Shown here piece after piece: positions 46,211 to 57,465 of a DNA stretch of 64,000 nucleotides. A program made the position numbers and the translations under genes. The notes beneath the pieces were generated by a model. The model saw nothing but the letters and a program-made list of their open reading frames with translations, was not told the origin of the DNA and ran no database searches. Origin of the DNA: Phymorhynchus buccinoides (taxonomy: Eukaryota; Mollusca; Gastropoda; Neogastropoda; Raphitomidae); contig CM065699.1 of assembly GCA_017654935.2 (NCBI GenBank), forward strand, positions 6,407,668-6,471,667. The letters run 5' to 3'. How positions within the stretch are numbered: the stretch's first letter is position 1; each line of letters starts with the position of its first letter.

Positions 46211-47765
46211 ATGATATACCCTCAGTGGTGAATACATATACCCTCAGTGGTGAATACATACCCACAGTGGTGAATACATATACCCACAGTGGTGAATACA
46301 TACACCCTCAGTGGTGAATACATATACCCTCAGTGGTGAATACATGCCCACCGTGGTGAATACATATGTCCACAGTGGTGAATACATGCCCACAGTGGTA
46401 AATACATACACCCACAGTGGTGAATACATATGTCCGCTGGTGAATACATATGCCCACAGTGGTGAATACATATGCACACAGTGGTGAATACATATGCCCA
46501 CAGTGGTGAATACATGTACCCACAGTGGTGAATACATGTACCCACAGTGGTGAATACATATAGTGATATACCCACAGTGGTGAATACATATAGTGATATA
46601 CCCACAGTGGTGAATACATATAGTGATATACCCACAGTGGTGAATACATATAGTGATATACCCACAGTGGTGAATACATATAGTGATATACCCACAGTGA
46701 TGAATACATATACCCACAGTGGTGAATACATATGTCCACTGGTGAATACATATGCCCACAGTGGTGAATGCATATAGTGATATACCCACAGTGATGAATA
46801 CATATACCCACAGTGGTGAATACATATGTCCACTGGTGAATACATATGCCCACAGTGGTGAATACATATGTCCACTGGTGAATACATATACCCACTGGTG
46901 AATACATATACCCACAGTGGTGAATACATATACCCACAGTGGTGAATACATATACCCTCAGTGGTGAATACATATACCCTCAGTGGTGAATACATATGTC
47001 CACAGTGGTGAATACATATGTCCACTGGTGAATACATATGTCCACAGTGGTGAATACATATACCCACAGTGGTGAATACATATGTCCACTGGTGAATACA
47101 TATACCCACAGTGGTGAATACATATGCCCACAGTGGTGAATACATATGTCCACAGTGGTGAATACATATACCCACAGTGGTGAATACATATGTCCACAGT
47201 GGTGAATACATATACCCACAGTGGTGAATACACATGAATACATACCCACAGTGGTGAATACATATACCCACAGTGGTGAATACATATACCCACAGTGGTG
47301 AATACATATACCCACAGTGGTGAATACATATACCCACAGTGGTGAATACATATACCCACAGTGGTGAATACATACCCACAGTGGTGAATACATATACCCT
47401 CAGTGGTGAATACATACCCACAGTGGTGAATACATACCCACAGTGGTGAATACATATACCCACAGTGGTGAATACATACCCACAGTGGTGAATACATATA
47501 CCCACAGTGGTGAATACATATACCCACAGTGGTGAATACCCACAGTGGTGAATATACCCACAGTGGTGAATACACATACCCACAGTGGTGAATACATATA
47601 CCCACAGTGGTGAATACATACATACCCACAGTGGTGAATACATAGTGGTGTTACCCACAGTGGTGAATACATACCCACAGTGGTGAATACATACCCTACC
47701 CTCAGTGGTGAATACATACCCACAGTGGTGAATACATACCCACAGTGGTGAATACATACATACAC
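46211..47765. repeat. 21-22-bp minisatellite 'tacccacagtggtgaataca', 1.55 kb
   Basis: About 72 units with variants (tgtccac, ccctcag, and a 37-bp form with 'tagtgata'). The minus strand is open in all three frames (up to 475 residues of MYSPLWVYVFTTVGICIHH-type sequence), which is satellite translation, not a protein gene. Confidence 0.97.
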
Positions 47766-47777
47766 TAAAGTGATAAG

Positions 47778-48470
47778 AAGGAAGGTGGCAGAGTGTTTAA
47801 CCCTTTTGCCGCCAGCCATTTTTCTGCCAAGAAATACCAGTAAACTGAACTGGGTAGAGAAAAAAATTATCTGCAATATTGGAAATTTCTCTGTGACATG
47901 TATGGCTTGTACCCACGTGTCGTCATATCCGGCCACAAGGAGCGTGCCATATTATGGGAGACCGCCATCTTAGTCAGTAACTTTGTTTGAAAAATGCCAG
48001 ATCGATGCTGTGTACACACAAATCTGACTAAGATGGCGACACTTCCGTTGGAAGGGTCGAGCTGCGCACGCAGGTGGGGGGGAGCCATAACAGGCCTATC
48101 CTTGCACTCTCAAAATTAAGAAAATAGGGTCTTCAAATAACAGACCCTGGTTTGATACCTTTTAGTGACATGGGTGTTAAACCATTGTGGTGCATAAATG
48201 CGACATTGGCGGTGAAAGGGTTGTCATTTGCATGCCAATTTCTATGCATAAGTGACCCCGGTTCGACTCCAGGCCTCGCCCTTTCTTTCTAGTTAGACAG
48301 GAAAATCGAACTGAACGTCGAGTTCCTCGGATGCGGACTTAAAACTAGTCTGACCCGTGCACTTTACGCACATAAAAATCCCACAGCAGTTGAAAAGTCA
48401 GTAAGAGCAGGGAGAAATCCTGCTGCCTGGTATGACCAAATTGATAGCCAGGTTCCCCAAGTCTGCCCAC
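47778..48470 (+). mobile_element. tRNA-derived SINE split by a TTAA element
   Basis: The A-box region ggtggcagagtg (47785-47796) and the B-box region 'ccggttcgactcc' (48256-48268) belong to one tRNA-like head but are separated by the family A transposon at 47797. The body 'gccctttctttctag', 'agtctgacccgtgcactttac', 'agcagggagaaatcctgctg' follows. It matches the complement of 55370-55767. Confidence 0.85.
47797..48225. mobile_element. TTAA family A element, copy 5, with a nested insert
   Basis: TTAACCCTTTTGCCG to cggtgaaagggtt. A foreign segment at about 47907-48089 (containing the inverted pair 'ccgccatcttagtcag' / 'ctgactaagatggcga' around 47960-48037) interrupts the family sequence after 'gtgacatgtatg'. 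Confidence 0.85.
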
Positions 48471-48700
48471 CACCCCCCTTCATACCTCCTGCCCCATAGC
48501 CCCACCACCACCCAAAAAAAAGAAGGGTGGCGCTGCGCTTGCAACGACATTCTCTCCATGTGGGAGCAGCCCAAATTTCACTGAGACAAGTCTCTGTGAC
48601 CAGAACATACCAAACACCAATACGATATAGTCATATACCCAAGTACATGATTTTTTCAAAGATACACAAGGCATGTCAAAGTTTCATAGGAAGATACATG

Positions 48701-48950
48701 TACAGTGGAGCCTCCCTTATAAGACCTTCCGAAATCATCCAAAATGACGTCTTATAAGGGAGAGGTCTTATAAGGGAGGTAATTTTAATACTTACAAAGG
48801 ACAATGTCTCAGAGAAGTAGGTCTTATGTGGGAGGGAGTCTTATAATGGGAGGTCTTATAAGGGAGGTAATTTTAATACTTACAAAGGACAATGTCTCAG
48901 AGAAGTAGGTCTTATGTGGGAGGGAGTCTTATAAGGGAGGTTCCACTGTA
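48701..48950. mobile_element. Tc1/mariner-like short element (TACAGTGGA ends)
   Basis: TACAGTGGAGCCTCCCTTAT at the left and its complement ataagggaggttccactgta at the right. TA at both ends fits a TA target site. An internal stretch of about 85 bases ('gggaggtaattttaatactt...') is duplicated. Confidence 0.85.
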
Positions 48951-49272
48951 CTGTAACACTGTTGTTGTCAGTGTGCTCATTGCAAAGGGGCACTGTCCCC
49001 AGAACTGAACATGCCTTTATCCAAAGAAGATGAATTTCCCTTTCCAAATCATGACCTCATCGTTTTATTTCTCTATTTAACGAATCTTGCAAAATAATGA
49101 TTCGATGAAACAGCAAACAAAAACTGTTACATCCGTTGTATAGTAACTGGAGTAACTTATGATAGTGTCCCCCATTTATGACTGTTTAATTGTAATATTC
49201 GGGCATGGTAATCTTCAGAGAATTCCCTGAATTCGGAGAAAAGTGAATGTAGAAAAGCAAATGCCAGATGGG

Positions 49273-49512
49273 GTTTTAAAGACACACTGACGCACCACGA
49301 CTAAGTCCCTTGGGGTTTTTCCCGGGTAGCTGTGACCCACATACAAATGTCCCCAACTTCAAATTGAGGCTGCTCTTTAAAATTATGTTTCGTTTTCAAT
49401 TTGGGGACATTTGTACGGGAGTCAAACCTGGTCAAAAGAAGATTTCTTACCAGCTATAAGAGAGAAAACAAGTGAAACCCGTGATTTTGACACATGACCT
49501 GGTGGGTCTTTA
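49273..49512. mobile_element. TTTAAAGACC inverted-repeat element (copy 3)
   Basis: Starts ttttaaagacacactgacg, ends cctggtgggtctttaag. The interior has another inverted pair, acaaatgtccccaact..aattga / tcaatttggggacatttgt (49352-49417). Confidence 0.6.
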
Positions 49513-51950
49513 AGCTTGAGGAGATGCCCTTTTCCCAAATGTTAACAGTTTAACATATTCATCTTCAAGAGAAATTGCCTCCTGATCACCATAAAGTGCT
49601 CTTTACCCATTGAGACCACCGTCTCCTGAAACCCCCAAATATTTTCAGAGAAAAATGCTTTTCCTTCATTGGCATGCTTGATTTATTTATTTCAATGGAT
49701 ACAAAAATATAATAGCAACAACTGGAAGTCGCTAATACAAATTTTAATCATACACGAGTCTCTCCCTCTCTCTGTGTCTCTCCCCCCCCCCCACCCCCCT
49801 CTCTCTCACTGTTAAGGTAGTTGAACTGAATCATATACAAACAGAGAAGTAAACACTCGCTTAAAAATAGACTAGACCTCTGCTAAGGCAGATCCCTTTC
49901 TACACATTGCTAACTTACAGGGAGACAACTAAAATTATTAGCAAAATGCTGGTCCAAAAACAAACAATAAACAAGCAAACGAAAAGAAAATGCAACAATT
50001 AAATAAAAAAAATTGTATGAATGATGATCTGGATTGATTTCTAAACATCAACATCGGAAGAAAATTACGACAAAACCACACTTTTTGCAACAAAACTGCC
50101 AAACTATCGCACAGAATTACGTCACTGCTTCCAAAACTAGAGAGGATGTTTTCCGTAAGTCTCATCCCAAGAATTCTGCCCCATTTATTTTCCTGCTACC
50201 AACTCATAGCTGCCAGCCTTTCAATGTCAAAAATACAAATTCTGGTCGGGAGTCAGTCTGTTTGCTTCACCCCCTCCTCAGATTGTGGGCCTCATAATGC
50301 GTAGCTCCCTAATGCTGAGGTTTAGAGAAGCAAAGTTTACAGCAAGAAAACATAGTATTCTACATGAGAAACAACAAAACATGGTAAGTATTGATTGAAA
50401 CAATGTCCACAAACCTACATTGTGGATCAAACATTAATGTAGACGAGGTTTTTTTGGTTTGTTTTTGTTTGAAATTTCAGAAACAGGATTTATTGTTTTG
50501 AAATGAGGCTTTTTACTACTTCTTGGCTTCATGAAAGGGCGATAATTTTAGGACTGAGTTGACTATGCCACCTAGTGACAAGTCGGGGGCAGAGAATTTT
50601 CTGTGGCTATGTACTACTACTTCATGACAGGCAAGGGCAATAATCTTATGTAGGAGGCACACACGACTCAGTGCACGAGACAGGGGCAGAGAATTTTTAG
50701 TATAAAGCCTCATTAGGAAAACCTGAATCTTGACGGTTGTAGACTAATATCAATTTTACAAATGAATGTGGCGGTACCATAGCCGATGAGGTTTATCCGA
50801 GGCGTGGTTACCGCTACACATATCTATATTGTTACAAACTCGGGACTTTACTGGCGTTGCACTGCCTCCGGGCATTGCCTCCAGTATTGTTCCCACCATC
50901 TTTGTATTTACAAATGTCCCATATGTGTCTATGACCGAGAGGACGTAAAACACCATTTTTCATTCTGAATCTTGACGGGAGACAGGAAAAATAGAAATGG
51001 TTGGCAGCTAAAATCAGAAGCCACAAGCATCGGCACTCCCAAAACCAGATTTCTGGCATGTCCCAGAAAATTAACATCTGAATAGATTATTCCTTGTGTA
51101 CTGCTGGTTTGGCAGTCTGTGACCTGACAAGCCAGGGTGTGGCTGTGAGTTGGAATGAGACAAATGACAGCAAAGCTAGCTACTGGATGCCCATAAGATC
51201 AGACAGAAAAGAATAGAAAAAGCGTAAAAAATATATATATAATTTTTTTTTTTTTTTGCTGTCCCATCTTCATCTGTACATTGGCGTTGCTCCCACGCCG
51301 CTCGTTCCAAATCCAGTTCGCAGCCATATCCTGGTTTGTTGGGTCGCAGAATCCGAAACCAGCAGTCCAAGTGTCCTGAGCGAATCTATGTTAGGCTGTC
51401 AGGAGGCAACCAACCGAGGAGACACTGCACGGCTGCTGAGTCACTTCGATGGGCGCCTGTTCTGAGCTAACAAACACAGAAAACCACCTAAGCCCCCTAC
51501 TGACGACAATAATGTCTTAGTTGTGGAGCCAGCGTGAGTACTTGAGGTCCTCCGAGGGCGCCACCATGACTGTCCATTGACAGCTCCCCAGAACATACTG
51601 ATCCCCATGACTTTGACCCGAACGCACCAAGGCATAGACTGGATCGGAAACCGAAACTGAGGTCACCATGAGAGCAGGCACGCAAAGCCACAGAATTTAA
51701 GACATTTTTCCTTTCGATGATTGATGGAAATGAGATGGATGACTATGATGATGGTGATGCTATGGAGTTCTGTATCGGTCTGAGACTATGTGACAGGGCT
51801 GTATTCTACACTTCCTTTCATAATGATATCCCGGTGATAACCAGGCCCAAAAACTACAGACACCTGCAGTGTTGGTCATGAAATCAGAGCAACACTCTCA
51901 GAATCGCATCCGTTTAGCGGATGAAGCTCGACTGTGTGGTTACAGTTTTC
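49513..51950. other. Intergenic sequence, few recognisable items
   Basis: No supported gene. It contains the complement of the 'ggaggcagtgcaac' dispersed repeat at 50780-50945 (also at 3120, 23130 and 57910), and a segmental pair 'gggcagagaattttctgtgg' / 'gggcagagaatttttagta' (50587, 50682). Confidence 0.5.
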
Positions 51951-51959
51951 CCATTGAGC

Positions 51960-52086
51960 CCATAGCCACTCACTCTGGGTAGGAGTCAGTCCAGGACAAA
52001 AAAAAAAACCCTTCGCCTCTGATGGGATTCGAACCCGAGACCTCCCAGCCAGTAGTCCGCGATGCTACCACTACACCACAGTGGCT
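51960..52086 (-). mobile_element. Second tRNA-derived SINE family (head region)
   Basis: On the minus strand: gtggtgtagtggtagcatcg (A box) and gggttcgaatccc (B box) spaced as in a tRNA gene, followed by a T run and a body extending toward about 51770. The cloverleaf is not intact downstream (no 3' acceptor pairing), so it is called a SINE rather than a tRNA gene. Confidence 0.65.
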
Positions 52087-52198
52087 GGGTACATAAATAC
52101 ATTTCTATGCATCAGTCACACTGCCTAAAAATATGTTGATTAATGACTAGTCAGAAACAAGCAACTGTTGACACTCGAATACTTTCATACATGGTTAT

Positions 52199-52592
52199 CA
52201 TATCGTCAGTGAAATTAAAAAACCTCGTATCTCAATTTTGGTAGTATTGAGAAAGAGAAAAAAACTTTAAAAAATTAACTGCGTTGACCACAATTGATTA
52301 ACTATGATGAATATGTTGTTCAAGATATTGCGAGTTTAGTCCTACCTTTTGTTAAAATTACTTTAAAAATAATAATTTTAGACTTGAAAAGAACGAAGAT
52401 ACGAGTTTTTTGTACTTAAGTAGATCTGAATATGGGACTTACGAGTTTTTCTTCTATTTTCACAACCTCATTTACCCCAGATAGAAAGTCGTTAGAGATA
52501 CGAGCTTTTGGTGGAAGGTGGCGGGAAAAATTAGAGAGCTGACTCAAAACCCCCAAAAATCGAGATACGAGGTTTTTGAATTTCACCGATAT
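52199..52592. mobile_element. 390-bp inverted-repeat element ('cctcgtatctc' ends)
   Basis: Left atatcgtcagtgaaatt..aaaaacctcgtatctcaatttt and right complement '...cgagatacgaggtttttgaa tttcaccgatat' pair over about 38 bases with few mismatches. The interior repeats 'tacgag.ttttt'. Confidence 0.75.
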
Positions 52593-53164
52593 ATCACAGT
52601 TCTTAATTAAACAAAAATCTCAGTCGAGTTACAAACTCTAGTAGAAACATTATCTAAATTATATGATATAAAGAAAACAAACAAACAGCAAGAAAATTTA
52701 ACATATATAAAAAAAACATGTGACAGCTTTTTCTTTTAATGATGATTTTTTAAATTTTTGAATAACATACTCCAAACAACTAAAATGACCACACACAAAA
52801 AATCCCCAACAAGAAATGTCTAGCCTTGTTATGTTTTCACATATGAATTGAATTGCACATGACATATCAGATATTTTGATGGCAAGAAAGTTCACACACA
52901 AAATTGAAAATAGAACTGTTTTATCATCGACACACACACTTTTCTACATTTTTTAAATTGACACACACACAGCCACAATCTCAAACACACACACACACAA
53001 AAACAAGCATTCGTTTGTCAATAATCCCATTATACATATTTCTTCCGCCCAAAAGCAATTTAAAAAATCTTCATTGGCTGAAAATACACTTATTTTATTG
53101 GAACACATTTGTAATCAGGCCACAAATTTTTATTTTTTTAAAAATGCACTGTACAAGATTCTGT

Positions 53165-53380
53165 CAAACAATCTTTTTACATCAAAGTATATAATAACTA
53201 TGGCGCTTAAACAAATCAAGTCTGAAACTTTTTTTTTACATCAAAGTTTATAATAACTATGGCGTTTAAACAAATCAAGTCTGAAAGTGTGAAACATTTT
53301 TTTTACATCAAAGTTTATAATAACTATGGCGCTTAAACAAATCAAGTCTGAAACATTTTTTTTTTTACATTCAAAGGCCT
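53165..53380. repeat. 60-bp tandem 'tttacatcaaagtttataat..'
   Basis: Three and a half units with 'actatggcg(c/t)ttaaacaaa'. They would be in the 3' UTR of the minus-strand gene that ends at 53468. Confidence 0.92.
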
Positions 53381-53467
53381 GCCTGGCAAAAACTGAAAAA
53401 GTGTGATGTTATTCAAAGTAAAAAAGAAAAAAACAGCATGAAATAACTTTCTGTGCTAGTCTAACGT

Positions 53468-54383
53468 TCAAGGAAAATCCTCCATCAGAACGGTTTTCCC
53501 ATCGCTGGTTCTCACGCTGATGGTCAAGGGAGATAACCCTGATCCCATAGAAACCTCGACCCGATTGGTCAGTCGGCTGGGAGATTGCCATTGGCTAATA
53601 GACCCTTGAAGCTGATTGGTCAGTTGACTGGGAGATTCCCATTGGCTCGCAGACCCTTGAAGCTGATTGGTCAGTTGGCTGGGAGATTCCCATTGGCTCA
53701 TAGACCCTTGAAGCTGATTGGTCAGTTGGCTGGGAGATTCCCATTGGCTCTTAGACCCTTGAAGCTGATTGGTCAGTTGACTGGAAGATTGCCATTGGTC
53801 CACAGCCAACCCTGCTTGAATCTGATTGGTCAGTTGACTAGTGGGTTGCCATTGGTCCGTGACAGACCCGGCTTGAACCTGATTGGTCAATTGTGTGGGA
53901 GATTGCCATTGGCCTACAGATTCCATTTGAACATGATTGGTTGTTTGACTGGAGCACTGCCATTGTCCCAAGGACTCCTGAACCTGATTGGTCAATTGTG
54001 TGGGAGATTGCCATTGGCCTGACATAGATCCTTCAATCTGATTGGTCAGTTGATTAATAGACTGCCATTGGCCTGCAGCAGAACCTTGATTCATCAGTCG
54101 ACTGGGCAACTGCCATTGGTTCATAGTCTCTTGAACTTGATTGGTCGGTTGACCGCGGGATTGCCATTGGCCCACATCAGACCCTGCTTGAGCCTGATTG
54201 GCTGATTGTACTTGACTAGGACAGGGCGGTGAATTAACCCAGACATTTGTTGTCGCAGACTGACCCTCGTTGGAGATTGAGACGTTAGAGTTTGGGGGCT
54301 GGTTGTGAGAGGCTGGCAAGGACTGGTTTTGTCTGTTCGCCGACACCACCACAGATCTACCGTCAGACATTTTCACCATGAAA
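53468..54383 (-). CDS. Unrecognised protein, last coding exon, with about 16 tandem 17-19 residue Q/W/N repeats
   Basis: Open on the minus strand for over 300 codons from the gap edge (54383) to TGA (53468-53470). It begins FMVKMSDGRSVVVSANRQN, then a Ser/Asn/Gln-rich stretch, then about 16 repeats of the form SQWESPSQLTNQLQGSM (17 residues; others 18-19). It ends LTISVRTSDGKTVLMEDFP. The non-repeat ends share a 'SDG(R/K)(S/T)V' motif. Unit lengths are all multiples of three and W, L-T-N-Q and the Ser are conserved, which argues for coding. No signal peptide, membrane segment or known domain is visible. Function unknown. Each repeat also carries two CCAAT pentamers in its DNA. Confidence 0.7.
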
Positions 54384-54883
54384 NNNNNNNNNNNNNNNNN
54401 NNNNNNNNNNNNNNNNNNNNNNNNNNNNNNNNNNNNNNNNNNNNNNNNNNNNNNNNNNNNNNNNNNNNNNNNNNNNNNNNNNNNNNNNNNNNNNNNNNNN
54501 NNNNNNNNNNNNNNNNNNNNNNNNNNNNNNNNNNNNNNNNNNNNNNNNNNNNNNNNNNNNNNNNNNNNNNNNNNNNNNNNNNNNNNNNNNNNNNNNNNNN
54601 NNNNNNNNNNNNNNNNNNNNNNNNNNNNNNNNNNNNNNNNNNNNNNNNNNNNNNNNNNNNNNNNNNNNNNNNNNNNNNNNNNNNNNNNNNNNNNNNNNNN
54701 NNNNNNNNNNNNNNNNNNNNNNNNNNNNNNNNNNNNNNNNNNNNNNNNNNNNNNNNNNNNNNNNNNNNNNNNNNNNNNNNNNNNNNNNNNNNNNNNNNNN
54801 NNNNNNNNNNNNNNNNNNNNNNNNNNNNNNNNNNNNNNNNNNNNNNNNNNNNNNNNNNNNNNNNNNNNNNNNNNNNNNNNNNN
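54384..54883. other. Assembly gap 2 (500 N)
   Basis: Exactly 500 N. It cuts the upstream exons of the minus-strand repeat protein and perhaps exons of the plus-strand gene at 55880. Confidence 0.98.
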
Positions 54884-55110
54884 TTTAAAGTGATATCTCA
54901 CTATATTAAGCCTTTTTGGTGGTGTTGGGAACTCATTTCAGTGTTGTCCCTCTTCAGACTGGGGCCTTGATGGCCATTTTACCGCAGTTTCAGAGGATTG
55001 AACGTCAGACTATTCTGATGCCTGATAATTTAATGACATATGGAAAGTCTCTGGGCTTTTCCCTTTTGGAAGCAGCTGGAAAGTTGTATGAAGTCTATTC
55101 ACAGATGATG

Positions 55111-55310
55111 TACAGTCAAACCTCTATTATAAGACCCTCTGTTAGAAGACCTCCTCTCATTTATGATTGGTTGTTTTTTTGCTCAGATGTAATGTGTCTT
55201 TCTACAGTGTATGATTTGTGTATAAAACCGACCTCCGTTATAAGACCCCTCCAATTTAAGACTGATTTTTCCTGACTTTTGGAAAGTCTTAAAATAGAGA
55301 TTTCACTGTA
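55111..55310. mobile_element. Tc1/mariner-like short element (TACAGT ends, copy 2)
   Basis: TACAGTCAAACCTCTATTAT at the left and 'aaaatagagatttcactgta' at the right are complementary with mismatches. Several 'ttataagacc' motifs inside, as at 48701. Confidence 0.7.
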
Positions 55311-55369
55311 TATGATTTTGGGATTTATGATGCACATTATAGTCTGAAATATATTTTGGTATATTCTAG

Positions 55370-55767
55370 TCACAGAGACTTATCTCTGTGAAATTCGGGC
55401 TGCTCTCCCCCAGCGCGTCGACACAAGTGCAGCGCCTACCAATTTTTTAAAACAAATTTGGGAGGCACAGGGTGAGGAGAGGGTGTGGGCACACTCGGAA
55501 ACCCTATTTATCAATTTGGCCATACCAGGCAGCAGGATTTCTCCCTGCTCTTACCGACTTTCAACTGCCGTGGGATTTTTACGTGCGTAAAGCGCACGGG
55601 TCAGACTAGCGTTAAGTCCCCATCCGAAGGACTGGACGTTCAGTTTGATTTTCCTGTCAAACTAGAAAGAAAGGGCGAGGCCGGGATTCGAACCCGGGTC
55701 ACTCACGCTGCAGTCACGCATTACATTTGGCAGGTGAACGTCTTAACCACTCTGCCACCTTTCTCCC
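55370..55767 (-). mobile_element. tRNA-derived SINE, nearly complete
   Basis: On the minus strand it starts gggagaaaggtggcagagtg (A box TGGCAGAGTGG), has B box GGGTTCGAATCCC, and continues with 'ctcgccctttctttctagtt', 'gtctgacccgtgcgctttac' and 'agcagggagaaatcctgctg', ending near 55370. The head resembles a class II (Leu/Ser-like) tRNA. Same family as 47778 and 34690. Confidence 0.88.
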
Positions 55768-55879
55768 TATACAGTAGTACTAGGAACATCAGCAAACAAA
55801 TCCGTTACTGTGGCAGTTGATCAATGGAGAAATAGAAACTGATCTGTTCATGATAATTGTGTGTGTGTGGGTGTGGCAG

Positions 55880-55998
55880 GATGAGAGGTATCTGATGCCA
55901 CCCCCTCACCTCCCCTCCTCCTCCCGTCGTCGCCGTGGAGACTACTCCAGGTCACGCAGCCGAGAGAGGCTGGACGGAGGACAGTCACGCAGCACCAG
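55880..55998 (+). CDS. Penultimate exon of an Arg/Ser-tailed protein (possibly SOWAH C-terminus)
   Basis: Acceptor gtgggtgtggcag, donor CCAG|gtagaa. Encodes DERYLMPPPHLPSSSRRRRG, then DYSRSRSRERLDGGQSRST; leaves in phase 2 and joins the exon at 57360 in frame. The RSRSRER segment is basic and Ser-rich, typical of phosphorylated, disordered tails. Its 5' partner exon is not seen. A link to SOWAH rests only on strand, missing tail and composition. Confidence 0.65.
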
Positions 55999-56089
55999 GT
56001 AGAAATCAGAGCCTTGTGTGTGTTTTTCTGTCTGTCTGAGCTATCTGTAGTGCAGAGAGACTGGATGGACAGTCACGGAGCACAAAGTT

Positions 56090-56140
56090 CAATCAATCAA
56101 TCAATCAATATTTTATTGTCCATTTTACAGGACATTCTTT
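56090..56140 (-). mobile_element. (TTGA)n retroposon tail, minus strand
   Basis: 'caatcaatcaatcaatatt' followed by 'ttattgtccattttacagga' is the complement of the tail at 22803-22852. Confidence 0.6.
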
Positions 56141-56210
56141 GGACAAAGGCTTTTGTTTGTCTGTCTGTCTTGCATGTTTCATTTTCCTTTCTGTCTCTGT
56201 CAGTCTTTCT

Positions 56211-56547
<337 letters not shown>

Positions 56548-56548
<1 letters not shown>

Positions 56549-57024
56549 ACTCTGTTCTCTCCCCCTCTCACAAGTCTTGAGTAGTCTCTGGATAGCTGAA
56601 ATGAGTAGTTTCTCTCTGCAAAATGTGTAGTTTTATTCATTAAACTCATCAAACAATGTTCACTGAAAATGAGTAGTCTCTCTCATTATTTTCAATTTTG
56701 AAGAGTAGTAGAGGCCTGTCCAAATTGAGTCTCAATCCTACTCGAAAAGAGTAGAGTAAACAGGTCTGTCTCTCTCTCTCTCTCTATGACAGGGGTCTCA
56801 GTCAGGGAAAAAAGTGTCTCTCTCTCCTTATAGTCCGAAAAATATGATACTGTCTTTGGCTCTCTAGCACTCTTACTGTCTCTCCCTGCTTCTCTCTCTT
56901 TCATTAACTGTCTCATATTTATTTCACCCTCACACATAGGCGTGCGTTACGCAAACACAGCACTCTTACATCTCACTTCTCTCTCTTTCACAACTGTCTC
57001 ATATTTATTTCACCCACACATAGG

Positions 57025-57030
<6 letters not shown>
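56548..57030. repeat. Transposon remnants peppered with extra CT blocks
   Basis: 56568-56768 is a CAGACCTGTTT element (ends gtaaacaggtctg) and 56785-56860 is an 'ataaggcg' piece. Against other copies both carry inserted 'tctctc' or 'ctgtcc'-like blocks. 56898-56940 and 56983-57025 are a direct duplication ('tgtctcatatttatttcacc'). Confidence 0.7.
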
Positions 57031-57067
<37 letters not shown>

Positions 57068-57359
57068 ACACACACACACTTTTTTCCCCTCACTTTAATT
57101 CATTGATTCTTTTTTAGTCTAATATCACCCTTGTTGTGAACAAACTTTGAATTAATTCAATCAATCCCTCCCTTCTCTCCCTCTCTTTCATACTTTCTCA
57201 GACGTATGCTACTCTCCTTTCTTCTTTGCCCCCCCCCCCCCCCCCCACTTTCCTCCAGCTATCTTCCTTTGAATCGCTCCTCCTTTTCCTCCCCTCTCTC
57301 AGTTTCTGATGTATCAATCTGAGGTGTTTGTTCATGTTTTATACTTTCCTACCTTTCAG

Positions 57360-57465
57360 TGCGGTCAACAAAGAGAACGAGGACGACAACAACAACAACA
57401 GCAACACGCTGACCGTGGCCAGGTCAGAGTCTGACCCCACCCTGACCCAGAAGACCTTCGTCTGA
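57360..57465 (+). CDS. Terminal exon with PDZ-ligand-like C-terminus
   Basis: Acceptor ttcctacctttcag. Joined to 55998 it reads SAVNKENEDDNNNNSNT, then LTVARSESDPTLTQKTFV and TGA. The last four residues K-T-F-V fit a class I PDZ-binding motif (S/T-x-hydrophobic). The first stop is taken as the end. Two more copies of the same C-terminal coding segment follow. Confidence 0.7.

Noticed and set aside
46244..47757. Frames of up to 475 residues on the minus strand (MYSPLWVYVFTTVG...)
   Set aside because: Translated 22-bp minisatellite; all three minus frames are open, which coding selection would not produce.
51995..52086. Functional tRNA gene on the minus strand
   Set aside because: A and B boxes are present but the acceptor stem and 3' end do not close; it runs into a SINE body.
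53585..54022. Plus-strand frame MPLANRPLKLIGQLTGRFPL...
   Set aside because: Shadow of the minus-strand repeat; the minus frame is longer, has non-repeat ends and reaches the gap open.
55676..55767. Functional tRNA-Leu gene
   Set aside because: The tRNA-like head continues directly into a SINE body shared with two other loci.
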